From Candidatus Rifleibacterium amylolyticum (GTDB taxonomy: Bacteria; Muiribacteriota; Ozemobacteria; Ozemobacterales; Ozemobacteraceae), in NCBI GenBank assembly GCA_009917695.1, contig JAACJG010000008.1:62001-126000 (forward strand): DNA of 64,000 nt, read 5' to 3'. This document shows, one piece after another, positions 34,194 through 41,845 of this stretch (within the stretch, counting starts at the first letter, position 1; each line of letters starts with the position of its first letter). The notes below the pieces were generated by a model. The model ran no database searches. It was not told the origin of the DNA and saw nothing but the letters and a program-made list of their open reading frames with translations. The translations under genes and the position numbers were made by a program.

Positions 34194-37100
34194 ATGACTA
34201 ACAAGAAAATCAACATAGGGTTTGACATCGGCTCAGTCAGCATCAACACAGTAGTTTGCGATGCCAGCGCCAGACTGATCGAAGAATGGCCCTATCATCG
34301 ACATTTCGGCCGCACGCTTGAGCTCTGCGCCCGCATTCTCAGCCAGATCGAAGACAAATATGGCCGCGACAACATAGAACGTGTCGCTTTTACCGGCACG
34401 CACGGCAAAGCCATAGCAGCTGAACTCAAAACCAGCTTTGAAATCGAAACCACCGCCCAGACCAGAGGTCTGCATGCCCTGCTGCCCGAAGCCCGCTCGG
34501 CTATTTCGATCGGCGGCCACGATTCAGCACTGCTGGTTCTGTCGCCCTCCGACAAAGGCTTCATTCTCGAAGATTTCAAACTTAACGAAGCCTGCGCCGC
34601 CGGCACCGGCAGCTTTATCGACCAGCAGGCCGAACGCATTTTCTCTGACGTTGAAGAATTCAACAGCATCAGCGACCCGCAGAAGCGTATGGAATCAATT
34701 CTCATGCGTTTCATGGAAGAAGGCCGCAAATCTGACTGCCCGGCCAGTGTCGCCTGCCGCTGCACAGTCTTCACCAAGTCAGACATGATTCACCTTCAGA
34801 ACAAAGGTATTCCGATCAGACATATCATTTCTGGACTGCACGAAGGTGTTGCCAAAAATTTCAAGTCTACTCTGATCAACAATCGCAAACTGCTCGAACC
34901 AGTTGCCTTCATCGGTGGTTACGCCTCGAATCTGCTTGCGCGCAAGGCATTCGAGCGCGTGCTTGGACTCAAAATCAGTGTACCCGACCACTACACCAGC
35001 GTCGGCGCGCTCGGCGCCATCCTCAACGCCATGTCAGCCAATCAGGGCTGCCGCGTTACCGCCGAACAGATTAACCAGCTCAAGGCCTCTGAAGCCTTTG
35101 CCGCAGTGCGCACCGCGCCACTCAGCATAGATCTGCACCCATTTGCCGAATGCGGCAAAGCCGACGGCCTGCCGGCAGGAAAAGACGTTATCGACGTCTA
35201 CATGGGCTACGACATTGGTTCGACCACTACCAAGCTGGTTCTCACCACACCTGAGGGCAGGATCGTCTACAAATGCTATATTCCGACTGAAGGACAGCCG
35301 GTTATCGCCATCAAAAAGGCCCTGCGCAATTGCGTCGAAACCATCGATGTAAAACGCGTCAACGTTATCGGCGTCGGCACCACCGGCTCTGGCCGAGAGG
35401 TCGCCAACCTGTTCGTCGGCGCGGACGACGTGGTCAACGAAGTTACTGCGCATGCGCGTGGCACTACCCATTTTGAGCCAACCATCGACACCATTTTCGA
35501 ACTCGGCGGCCAGGATGCCAAGTACACCGCGCTTGGCAACGGCTACGTCGTCGATTTCAGAATGAACAAAGTCTGCGCCGCCGGTACCGGCAGCTTTCTT
35601 GAAGAAACTGCCAACAAGCTCGGCATAGATATCGCCGGCGAGTATGAAGACATGGCGATGCGCGCAAAAGCACCATATCGGCTCACCGAGCGCTGCACCG
35701 TTTACATGGAATCTGACCTGATGTCGTATCTGCAGATGGGCGGCGCTGTTGAAGATCTGCTTGCCGGCCTATCTCAGGCGGTAGTTCACAACTATCTCAA
35801 CCGTGTCGTGCAGGACGGCCGTATCGGCAACCGCATCAGCTTTCAGGGCGGCCCCTCACTCAATAAATCAGTCGTCGCCGCCTTCGAAAAGATCGTTGGC
35901 AAACCGATCATCACTCTGCCGCACCGCGAAGTCATGGGCGGAATCGGCGCCGCGCTGCACGCCATGGACGAAATCAAAGAGCGCACAGCGGCCGGCGAAC
36001 AGTTCAAGACCCGCTTCAGAGGCTGGCAGGTCGTAGATCAGCCATTCATACACGAAGAAGAAATCTGTAACCGCAACGCCAACTGTCATAACCAGTGCAA
36101 ACTTCAGATTTATCGCGTTGGCAACGACGAAGCCATCTACGGCGGCGACTGCGGCATGTATGAGTCACGCCAGCAGGCGAAAAAACGCGCGCCCGACTTT
36201 AACCGCGTTCGTCAGGAACTATATTTCAAACACATGAAAGGCCTCTACCGCGTCGCCGGCGAAGAACCGGTCAAATCAGCGAGCGGCAAAAAGGTCATCG
36301 GCATTCCGCGCGCACTCGGCTTTCATCAACTCGGACTCTTCTGGGTTCACCTGATGACCAGACTCGGCTATGAGGTTGTCATCAGCCCTGAAACCAGCAG
36401 CGAAATCGTCGATCGCGGCATTGCTGCAATGACCTGCGAAGCCTGTTTCCCGGTAAAAATTTCGCACGGGCATGCTGCCACTCTAAAAGACAAGTGTGAC
36501 TACCTTTTCATGCCAATGCTGATCGAAATGGAGGCGAATCAGGGCAACAACTCATTCTACTGCCCCTACGTCGAAGCCAACACCTACATGCTTATGGCCG
36601 CACTCGGACTCGATGCCCGTAAGGTGATCAAGCCCGCCGTTTACTTCAAAAAGGGCAAGCTTGACCTGCGCCACAACTTTGCCGCCGAATTCAAACGCCT
36701 CGGCCTGCCTTTCAATGTCAGCGAATTCGACAAAGCCTATGATGCCGCGATGGATGTGCTCAAACAGTTCGACCGCGAGATCAAACGCGTTGGCGCCGAG
36801 ATTCTCAAAAATCTGGGCGACCGCCGCGCTATCATCGTTATCGGGCGCCCCTACAGCGCCTACGATTCGCGCACCAACCTCAACCTATTCGCTACTTTCA
36901 GCCGACTTGGCATACATGCTATTCCACAGGAATTCATCGACCTCAACGGCATCGATATCGAATCAGAATACCCCAACATGTATTGGGGCTTCGGTAACCG
37001 CATTCTGCAGGCCGCCAAGTATATCAACCGCGACCAACGTTTGTTCGGGCTCTACCTGACCAGCTTCTCATGCGGCCCCGACTCATTCGTGCTGCATTTC

Positions 37101-38525
37101 TTCAACCACGAAATGAACCGCACCCGCCGACCCTATCTCGAACTCGAACTCGACGAGCACTCAGCCGGAGCCGGCGTCGAAACCCGTCTGCTCGCCTTTA
37201 TCGATGCGATCAAAAACCAGACTCAGATAACCATTCTGTCTGAGAAGGAAATCAACTTCATGCCGCGCAAGTCAACGGCGCCGCTTACCGAGCGCACGCT
37301 CTATCTGCCAAAAATGGCCGAAGGCGCACGCTGTCTCGCCGCCGCCTTCCGCCATCTCGGCTGCAAGGCTGAAGTTATGCCGACCTACACGAATGCCGGT
37401 CTCGAATTTGGTAAAAAGCATACTTCCGGGAAGGAGTGCTTCCCTTGTATCGTTACGACTGGCGACATGTTCGACGTCATCGACCGTCACATAGCCCAGG
37501 GCGCCAACGTCAACGACAGCCTCGCCTTCTTCATGCCCGAGACAGAAGGCCCCTGCCGCTTTGGTCAGTACACCCGCCTGCATCGCATTCTGCTCGACAA
37601 GTATAAGTATGTTAACGTGCCGATTCTGTCGCCGAGTTCTGAAGACAGCTATCGCTTCAGTGGCTACTTTAACGACGATCAGGCCATCGAGTTCCGCAAA
37701 CTCGCCTGGCAGTCCATTGTCTATGCAGATCTGATCGAAAAGGCTCTCTGGCGCATCAGACCTTACGAAAAGATCAAAGGCAAAACCGACCGCGTATTCG
37801 AAGACGCCATGCAGGCCGGTATCGCCGCCATCGAAGCCGGTGGTGGACTGCAACTGATCAAAGCCGCCAAAAAGGCTGCCCGCGCCTTCTCGGCCATCGA
37901 ACGGACAGACGAGCAGAAGCCGTTGATCGGCATCGTCGGCGAAATTTTTGTCAGAACCCACAAGGAAAGTAATCAGCAGCTCGTGCGCACCCTCGAGGAT
38001 CTTGGTTGCGAAACCTATACCAGCTCAGTCGCCGAGTGGGTTGAATACACCACTCATACCGGTATTGAAGAATCGACCGAGGCATTCAGGCGTCAGAAAT
38101 CGCTGGGTAACATCGGCGAGGCTGCCAAATTCTGGCTTACCGCCAAGTATCAGCGCCTGGTCGCCCGCTTCATCGCGCAACCATTCAACAGTCTGCTCAA
38201 AAACCGCTTTGACCATCATACCGAGCACATTCTCAAAGAAACCGCCGAGATATTCTCGAATCATATCAATGGCGAAGCAATTCTCAGCATAGGCGGCGCA
38301 CTGGCATTCGCCAAAGACGGCTACAACGGCGTAGTCAACTCGATGCCGTTCACCTGTATGCCCTCGACAATAGCCAGTGCCATTCTCAAGGTTCATATGC
38401 GCAGCAAAGCGCCTTTTGTCGATATGATCTACGACGGCAGCATCATGCCCAACCGCGAGACCAACCTCGCCACCTTCGCTTTTCAGGCAAAACAAAACCT
38501 CGAAAAAAACGGCCGTCGAACCTGA
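34194..38525 (+). CDS. giant 2-hydroxyacyl-CoA dehydratase activase-type protein (two ASKHA ATPase domains + DUF2229)
   Basis: 1443 residues from ATG 34194, chosen for GGAGGT 4 bases upstream; an ATG at 34176 is less well placed. Two BadF/HgdC-type ATPase domains in tandem: domain 1 (about 1-290) with FDIGSVSINT, GGHDSA, Cys134 (CAAGTGSF) and Cys190 (CTVF); domain 2 (about 330-620) with YDIGSTTTK, GGQDAK, Cys461 (CAAGTGSF) and Cys501 (CTVY). In HgdC the equivalent Cys pair binds a [4Fe-4S] cluster between subunits. A DUF2229 part follows (GIPRALGFHQLGLFWVHLMT; CEACFPVKISHGHA) and a long HgdB-like C-terminal half (GKECFPCIVTTGD near 1080). Domain 1 has lost the Gln and Lys of GGQDxK. It should be an ATP-driven low-potential electron donor; its target is not encoded nearby. 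Confidence 0.92.
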   Translation: MTNKKINIGFDIGSVSINTVVCDASARLIEEWPYHRHFGRTLELCARILSQIEDKYGRDNIERVAFTGTHGKAIAAELKTSFEIETTAQTRGLHALLPEARSAISIGGHDSALLVLSPSDKGFILEDFKLNEACAAGTGSFIDQQAERIFSDVEEFNSISDPQKRMESILMRFMEEGRKSDCPASVACRCTVFTKSDMIHLQNKGIPIRHIISGLHEGVAKNFKSTLINNRKLLEPVAFIGGYASNLLARKAFERVLGLKISVPDHYTSVGALGAILNAMSANQGCRVTAEQINQLKASEAFAAVRTAPLSIDLHPFAECGKADGLPAGKDVIDVYMGYDIGSTTTKLVLTTPEGRIVYKCYIPTEGQPVIAIKKALRNCVETIDVKRVNVIGVGTTGSGREVANLFVGADDVVNEVTAHARGTTHFEPTIDTIFELGGQDAKYTALGNGYVVDFRMNKVCAAGTGSFLEETANKLGIDIAGEYEDMAMRAKAPYRLTERCTVYMESDLMSYLQMGGAVEDLLAGLSQAVVHNYLNRVVQDGRIGNRISFQGGPSLNKSVVAAFEKIVGKPIITLPHREVMGGIGAALHAMDEIKERTAAGEQFKTRFRGWQVVDQPFIHEEEICNRNANCHNQCKLQIYRVGNDEAIYGGDCGMYESRQQAKKRAPDFNRVRQELYFKHMKGLYRVAGEEPVKSASGKKVIGIPRALGFHQLGLFWVHLMTRLGYEVVISPETSSEIVDRGIAAMTCEACFPVKISHGHAATLKDKCDYLFMPMLIEMEANQGNNSFYCPYVEANTYMLMAALGLDARKVIKPAVYFKKGKLDLRHNFAAEFKRLGLPFNVSEFDKAYDAAMDVLKQFDREIKRVGAEILKNLGDRRAIIVIGRPYSAYDSRTNLNLFATFSRLGIHAIPQEFIDLNGIDIESEYPNMYWGFGNRILQAAKYINRDQRLFGLYLTSFSCGPDSFVLHFFNHEMNRTRRPYLELELDEHSAGAGVETRLLAFIDAIKNQTQITILSEKEINFMPRKSTAPLTERTLYLPKMAEGARCLAAAFRHLGCKAEVMPTYTNAGLEFGKKHTSGKECFPCIVTTGDMFDVIDRHIAQGANVNDSLAFFMPETEGPCRFGQYTRLHRILLDKYKYVNVPILSPSSEDSYRFSGYFNDDQAIEFRKLAWQSIVYADLIEKALWRIRPYEKIKGKTDRVFEDAMQAGIAAIEAGGGLQLIKAAKKAARAFSAIERTDEQKPLIGIVGEIFVRTHKESNQQLVRTLEDLGCETYTSSVAEWVEYTTHTGIEESTEAFRRQKSLGNIGEAAKFWLTAKYQRLVARFIAQPFNSLLKNRFDHHTEHILKETAEIFSNHINGEAILSIGGALAFAKDGYNGVVNSMPFTCMPSTIASAILKVHMRSKAPFVDMIYDGSIMPNRETNLATFAFQAKQNLEKNGRRT

Positions 38526-38545
38526 CATCACACTGAACTGCACGC

Positions 38546-38582
38546 CCGCCGGCCGGAAATTTCCGACCGGCGGTATTTTTTT
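38546..38582 (+). terminator. Rho-independent terminator
   Basis: 14-bp stem CCGCCGGCCGGAAA/TTTCCGACCGGCGG with one mismatch, followed by TATTTTTTT. It closes the activase gene. Confidence 0.92.
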
Positions 38583-38610
38583 ATAACACAGATTTTGAGA
38601 GCATTTGCAG

Positions 38611-38639
38611 TTGCAAAGAGACACTAAAACAGTTACAAT
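38611..38639 (+). promoter_or_regulatory. sigma70-type promoter
   Basis: TTGCAA (38611-38616), 17-bp spacer, TACAAT (38634-38639). The -10 lies in an inverted repeat (38633-38665). Confidence 0.65.
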
Positions 38640-38665
38640 TTTTTGCATACAAAAAAGCGTTGTAA
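38633..38665. promoter_or_regulatory. inverted repeat over -10 and transcript start
   Basis: TTACAA...TTGTAA arms (38633-38638, 38660-38665) around a second perfect repeat TTTTTTG-CATA-CAAAAAA (38639-38656). It could be an operator or a 5' hairpin of the membrane-protein mRNA. Confidence 0.4.
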
Positions 38666-38689
38666 TTTTTTTCACATGGAGAGTTTGTA

Positions 38690-40231
38690 GTGGAACAATT
38701 AGTTGAACAGATTACCAGGCTTCAGTTTTTGAACCAGTTCTGGATGTCGCTTTTTCTCATTATTCCGATCGTGTTGATCTCGCGTTCAGTCGTTGCCGGC
38801 AGCAGATATTCGCCGATACTGATCATTGTTCTTTTCGGTCTGGCCATGGGCTACGCCCTGGTAAAGAGCGAAATCGGCACGCCCGGCCTGAATGAGTTTC
38901 CGCTGCTGGCGCTGATCAGTCGAGTAACCATAGTTGCGCTGGTCGTATCGTTTTTTGTCGGCGGCCAGGAATTGCGCAAGATATTCAAGGGCGAGCATCT
39001 TGAATTGGACGAAATCGTCGTTTATTCGAGCGAAGAAACCATTCTCGGCACCCGCCGGACGCAGCTGTATTTTTTGATCCGCTCTTTCTTCATTCTTATT
39101 GGCCTTGAGGGAATAGTTAAACTGATTCTCGGCGGCGGCGCCAACGACCCAATCGCGCATTTTTACCCGTTGGTAGCCTATGTCGGTGTCTGTGGCTCGG
39201 TCATTCTCATCGATAACAAGGCAACGATAAAGAATAAGGGCGCTTATATTCGAAAAGGCCTTTACGAAATGCTGATGATCGTCGGCATTCTGGTGCTGTC
39301 GCATCACATCGCCGTTCTCATCAAACCGGTGATCGCACTGCCTCAGATCTTTTTTGCCATGATCATCTCAGCGAGCCTCGGTGTAATCTTTTCGTCATGG
39401 ATTATGGGCCCAACTGGCCGTTCGCTTCTGTTCGCCGGCATTCCGGTCGTTCTTGCCGCCAACTTTATGATCGGCGGTTCACGTATCGCCGAAGCATTCA
39501 AGCTCGAAGGCATGGCACCGGTCATGGCCTACGGCTTTTTCGGTCAGCTGTTCTGGATGTTCGGTGGCCTCGCGCTTTTGATCTTTCTCGGCAAAGCTAA
39601 TCATGTGCGCAATCTGGCACCCGGCATGGCCGGTTCACTGTCGCACTCCGGTCTGACCGGCGCCTGTACTGCTGGCGATCTGGGCTCAGAAGCCGCCGCC
39701 AGAGCTCCGATCATGATCAACGTGCCATTTTTCGGCCATATTTTTGTCTTCACAATTCTGGCGATAAGCGTGCAACGTGGCCAGCTTCTGCTGGTTCCGG
39801 CGCTGATAGTGGCAATAATTGGCATAGCTATTACCGCCTGGTCACTCAAAACGCTCAAAAACGCCCAGGGCAAAGAGTCTGAGGAAGTCAAAGGACTCAT
39901 GCAGTTCTCATTCGGCTGGCAGATAACCGCTGTTTTCGGTGGTTTCGTGCTGCTGCATCTTAGCGGCATGGACATCTCTAACGCCGGCATGGCCAAGTCA
40001 TCGGCTATTTCGCACTTCGGTCTGTTTGCGGCGACACAGGGCGGCATGTTTGGCGCCCAATCCGCCAGTCTGATTCCGTTCATTTTCGCCATGCCATTCC
40101 TGGTTCACCCGCTGGTATTCGGCATGTTCGGCGTCGCCATGGAAAGAGAAGGCGAAATGCCGAAAAATATAGTCCTGGGACTTGCTGTAGCAGGCGTTAT
40201 CGGAGTTATCTATTCGCTCATGTTTGCCTGA
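38690..40231 (+). CDS. polytopic membrane protein, probably a transporter, family not recognised
   Basis: 513 residues with about 12 hydrophobic segments from residue 15 to the end. GTG start at 38690, with TGGAGAG 6-12 bases upstream. Candidate functional motifs are Gly/Ser/Thr-rich loops in the second half (GMAGSLSHSGLTGACTAGDL near 315 and ATQGGMFGAQSASLIPF near 450), a pattern seen in secondary transporters with re-entrant loops. A soluble charged loop lies near 100-125 (KIFKGEHLELDEIVVYSSEE). It has its own promoter and a terminator. Because it follows the activase gene directly, a role in uptake of a related acid is possible but unproven. Confidence 0.8.
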   Translation: MEQLVEQITRLQFLNQFWMSLFLIIPIVLISRSVVAGSRYSPILIIVLFGLAMGYALVKSEIGTPGLNEFPLLALISRVTIVALVVSFFVGGQELRKIFKGEHLELDEIVVYSSEETILGTRRTQLYFLIRSFFILIGLEGIVKLILGGGANDPIAHFYPLVAYVGVCGSVILIDNKATIKNKGAYIRKGLYEMLMIVGILVLSHHIAVLIKPVIALPQIFFAMIISASLGVIFSSWIMGPTGRSLLFAGIPVVLAANFMIGGSRIAEAFKLEGMAPVMAYGFFGQLFWMFGGLALLIFLGKANHVRNLAPGMAGSLSHSGLTGACTAGDLGSEAAARAPIMINVPFFGHIFVFTILAISVQRGQLLLVPALIVAIIGIAITAWSLKTLKNAQGKESEEVKGLMQFSFGWQITAVFGGFVLLHLSGMDISNAGMAKSSAISHFGLFAATQGGMFGAQSASLIPFIFAMPFLVHPLVFGMFGVAMEREGEMPKNIVLGLAVAGVIGVIYSLMFA

Positions 40232-40292
40232 TATATTAGATTCTGCGGCTTTGCCTGATGGCTCTTACGCATAATCTCTCATAGTTAAAAGC

Positions 40293-40322
40293 GCGGGCAC
40301 CGTTTATGGTGTCCGCCTTTTT
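40293..40322 (+). terminator. Rho-independent terminator
   Basis: 9-bp stem GCGGGCACC/GGTGTCCGC (one G-U pair), 6-nt loop, then C and five T. It separates the transporter gene from the Srf-like operon. Confidence 0.9.
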
Positions 40323-40323
40323 G

Positions 40324-40352
40324 TTGACGGCGTTGCTGATAATTGATATTCT
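40324..40352 (+). promoter_or_regulatory. promoter of the Srf-like operon
   Basis: TTGACG (40324-40329), 17-bp spacer, TATTCT (40347-40352). It begins right after the preceding terminator and its -10 is inside an inverted repeat. Confidence 0.6.
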
Positions 40353-40363
40353 CTCAATATCAA
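40343..40363. promoter_or_regulatory. perfect 8-5-8 inverted repeat, probable operator
   Basis: TTGATATT-CTCTC-AATATCAA, overlapping the -10 and the expected transcript start of the six-gene operon. This is the usual place for a repressor site. No regulator gene is adjacent. Confidence 0.55.
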
Positions 40364-40382
40364 CAGAGGCGGGGTCAGAGGA

Positions 40383-41600
40383 ATGAGTGCTGCTCGCGAA
40401 TCGATAAAAAAAGGCTTGATGACGCTGATCGGGCGCAAGGATGCCAGCGTCTTTCAGAGCCTCGACAACTTTACCAGAGAAATCAACAAACTCGGTGAAT
40501 GGCAGAACCTTCCGGAGATTCCTGCTCTCGCCGCCGGACTGGCCGAAAGACTGCCATGGGAACTGCAAAAAGACGGCAGCGGCCTGGTAAGCGGACGCTC
40601 TGTAATAAATCTCTCATCAGCGCTGGTAAAAAAGCACGGGCTCACAGACGATCTCGCCGTATGGGCCGTCGAAACCTGGGCGCTCTCGCTTGGGCTGAAA
40701 CTCGAAAGCCCGGCAGCAAGAGCATCGGCACCAGCAAAACCAGCACCAGCTGCAACCGCCACCCCTCCAGCAAAAGCACCGGCAGCAACTACTACTATCA
40801 GTGCGGCTCCACCTGCCTACGCTCAGCTCATGGCAAAATCCCGGTTCGGGCTGATCTTCGGCCAGAACGAAGCGGGCGCGGTACATGTCTTTGCCAGCTG
40901 GTTCCGCGAAGAGACGCCTCAGAACAGCGCCGGACTGGCTGCCAGCATGATCAGAGTCGAAACTCAGTCAGATCGACCGCTGTTTTCGGCACCGCCACCC
41001 CGCCGAAAAACGGTCAGAGCTGAGATAAACGGAAACGAAAAGACAGAACCGGCTACCCCTTCGGTTGATCCGGCGGCACCGGCGCTGAAAAAAACGATTC
41101 CGGCCCAGAAACCAGCGACACCACAGCCTGCAGCGGCGAAAGCAAAACCTGCTTCAGGGCCGGCAACCAGAACAGTGGCACCGACAAAGCCAGCCTCAGC
41201 CCCAGCTGCCAGCGGCAAGGTTTACTACGGCAGTGCCGAGTCACTCTACAATCAGGCGGTTCAACTGCTTCCTGGCCATACCGGCAAACCAGACGTGCCT
41301 GAGGCTCTCGCCATACTCAACCAGGCCGCCAAACAGGGCTCTATTCCAGCCCGGCGCGCCATTGGCATAATTTATCTGAAGGGTGTAGGTATCAAGCAGG
41401 ATTTTGCGACTGCAGCCAACTGGCTGCGACTGGCGGCCGAAGGCGGCGATGCCGAGGCCCAGTATCATCTTGGCAGCCTTTACCAGTGCGGTATGGGCGT
41501 TGAATTCAGCCTCGAGAAAGCACAGAATCTGTTGCAGCGGGCAGCGCAGCAGGGTCATAAAGAGGCGCAGGTACTGCTCAAGGAAATTCTCGAGGGTTAA
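40383..41600 (+). CDS. Sel1-repeat protein, first gene of the Srf-like operon
   Basis: 405 residues, cytoplasmic by sequence (no signal). Residues 1-105 form a helical N-terminal domain ending in LTDDLAVWAVETWALSLGL. Two Ala/Pro/Lys-rich linkers (about 112-140 and 215-278) flank a middle domain (AQLMAKSRFGLIFGQNEAG, about 145-200). The C-terminus (about 285-405) has Sel1-like repeats (QGSIPARRAIGIIYLKGVGI, GDAEAQYHLGSLYQCGMGVE, QQGHKEAQVLLKEIL), which usually bind other proteins. GAGGCGGGG lies 9-17 bases upstream. The next gene follows after 18 bases. It is likely an adaptor for the operon's ATPase and GTPase. No direct homologue recognised for the first 280 residues. Confidence 0.85.
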   Translation: MSAARESIKKGLMTLIGRKDASVFQSLDNFTREINKLGEWQNLPEIPALAAGLAERLPWELQKDGSGLVSGRSVINLSSALVKKHGLTDDLAVWAVETWALSLGLKLESPAARASAPAKPAPAATATPPAKAPAATTTISAAPPAYAQLMAKSRFGLIFGQNEAGAVHVFASWFREETPQNSAGLAASMIRVETQSDRPLFSAPPPRRKTVRAEINGNEKTEPATPSVDPAAPALKKTIPAQKPATPQPAAAKAKPASGPATRTVAPTKPASAPAASGKVYYGSAESLYNQAVQLLPGHTGKPDVPEALAILNQAAKQGSIPARRAIGIIYLKGVGIKQDFATAANWLRLAAEGGDAEAQYHLGSLYQCGMGVEFSLEKAQNLLQRAAQQGHKEAQVLLKEILEG

Positions 41601-41618
41601 CCGGCAGGAGGAACATGA

Positions 41619-41837
41619 ATGGCTGAACGCGAACGTGTGGTAAACCAGACTCTGCTTATCTGGAGTGCGGTCGTTATAATCGAAATCTTTGTAATAGCGC
41701 ATCTCATGGCTTTTCCGGTGCTGATTCTGACAGCGCTGGTTATGTACTGGCCAATCAAGGCTGCGGTGAACTGGCCCAAGCCGCTCGAAAAAAGCGAACA
41801 GAATCAGATTCCCGCTACCACCACGGTTGAAAGGTAA
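41619..41837 (+). CDS. small two-helix membrane protein of the Srf-like operon
   Basis: 72 residues. Two hydrophobic stretches (about 11-28 and 30-45) make a short membrane hairpin, followed by a polar tail (KPLEKSEQNQIPATTTVER). The start is fixed by AGGAGGA 8-14 bases upstream; an overlapping ATG four bases earlier closes after three codons. It sits 18 bases after the Sel1 gene and 8 bases before the SrfB-like gene, so it is clearly part of the operon. It may recruit the ATPase to the membrane. No family recognised. Confidence 0.8.
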   Translation: MAERERVVNQTLLIWSAVVIIEIFVIAHLMAFPVLILTALVMYWPIKAAVNWPKPLEKSEQNQIPATTTVER

Positions 41838-41845
41838 CAGGCTGC

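Noticed and set aside
37272-37961. Long antisense frame inside the activase gene (and similar ones at 9374-10030 and 51303-52154)
   Set aside because: Codon-bias shadows in other frames of long genes; no start signals.
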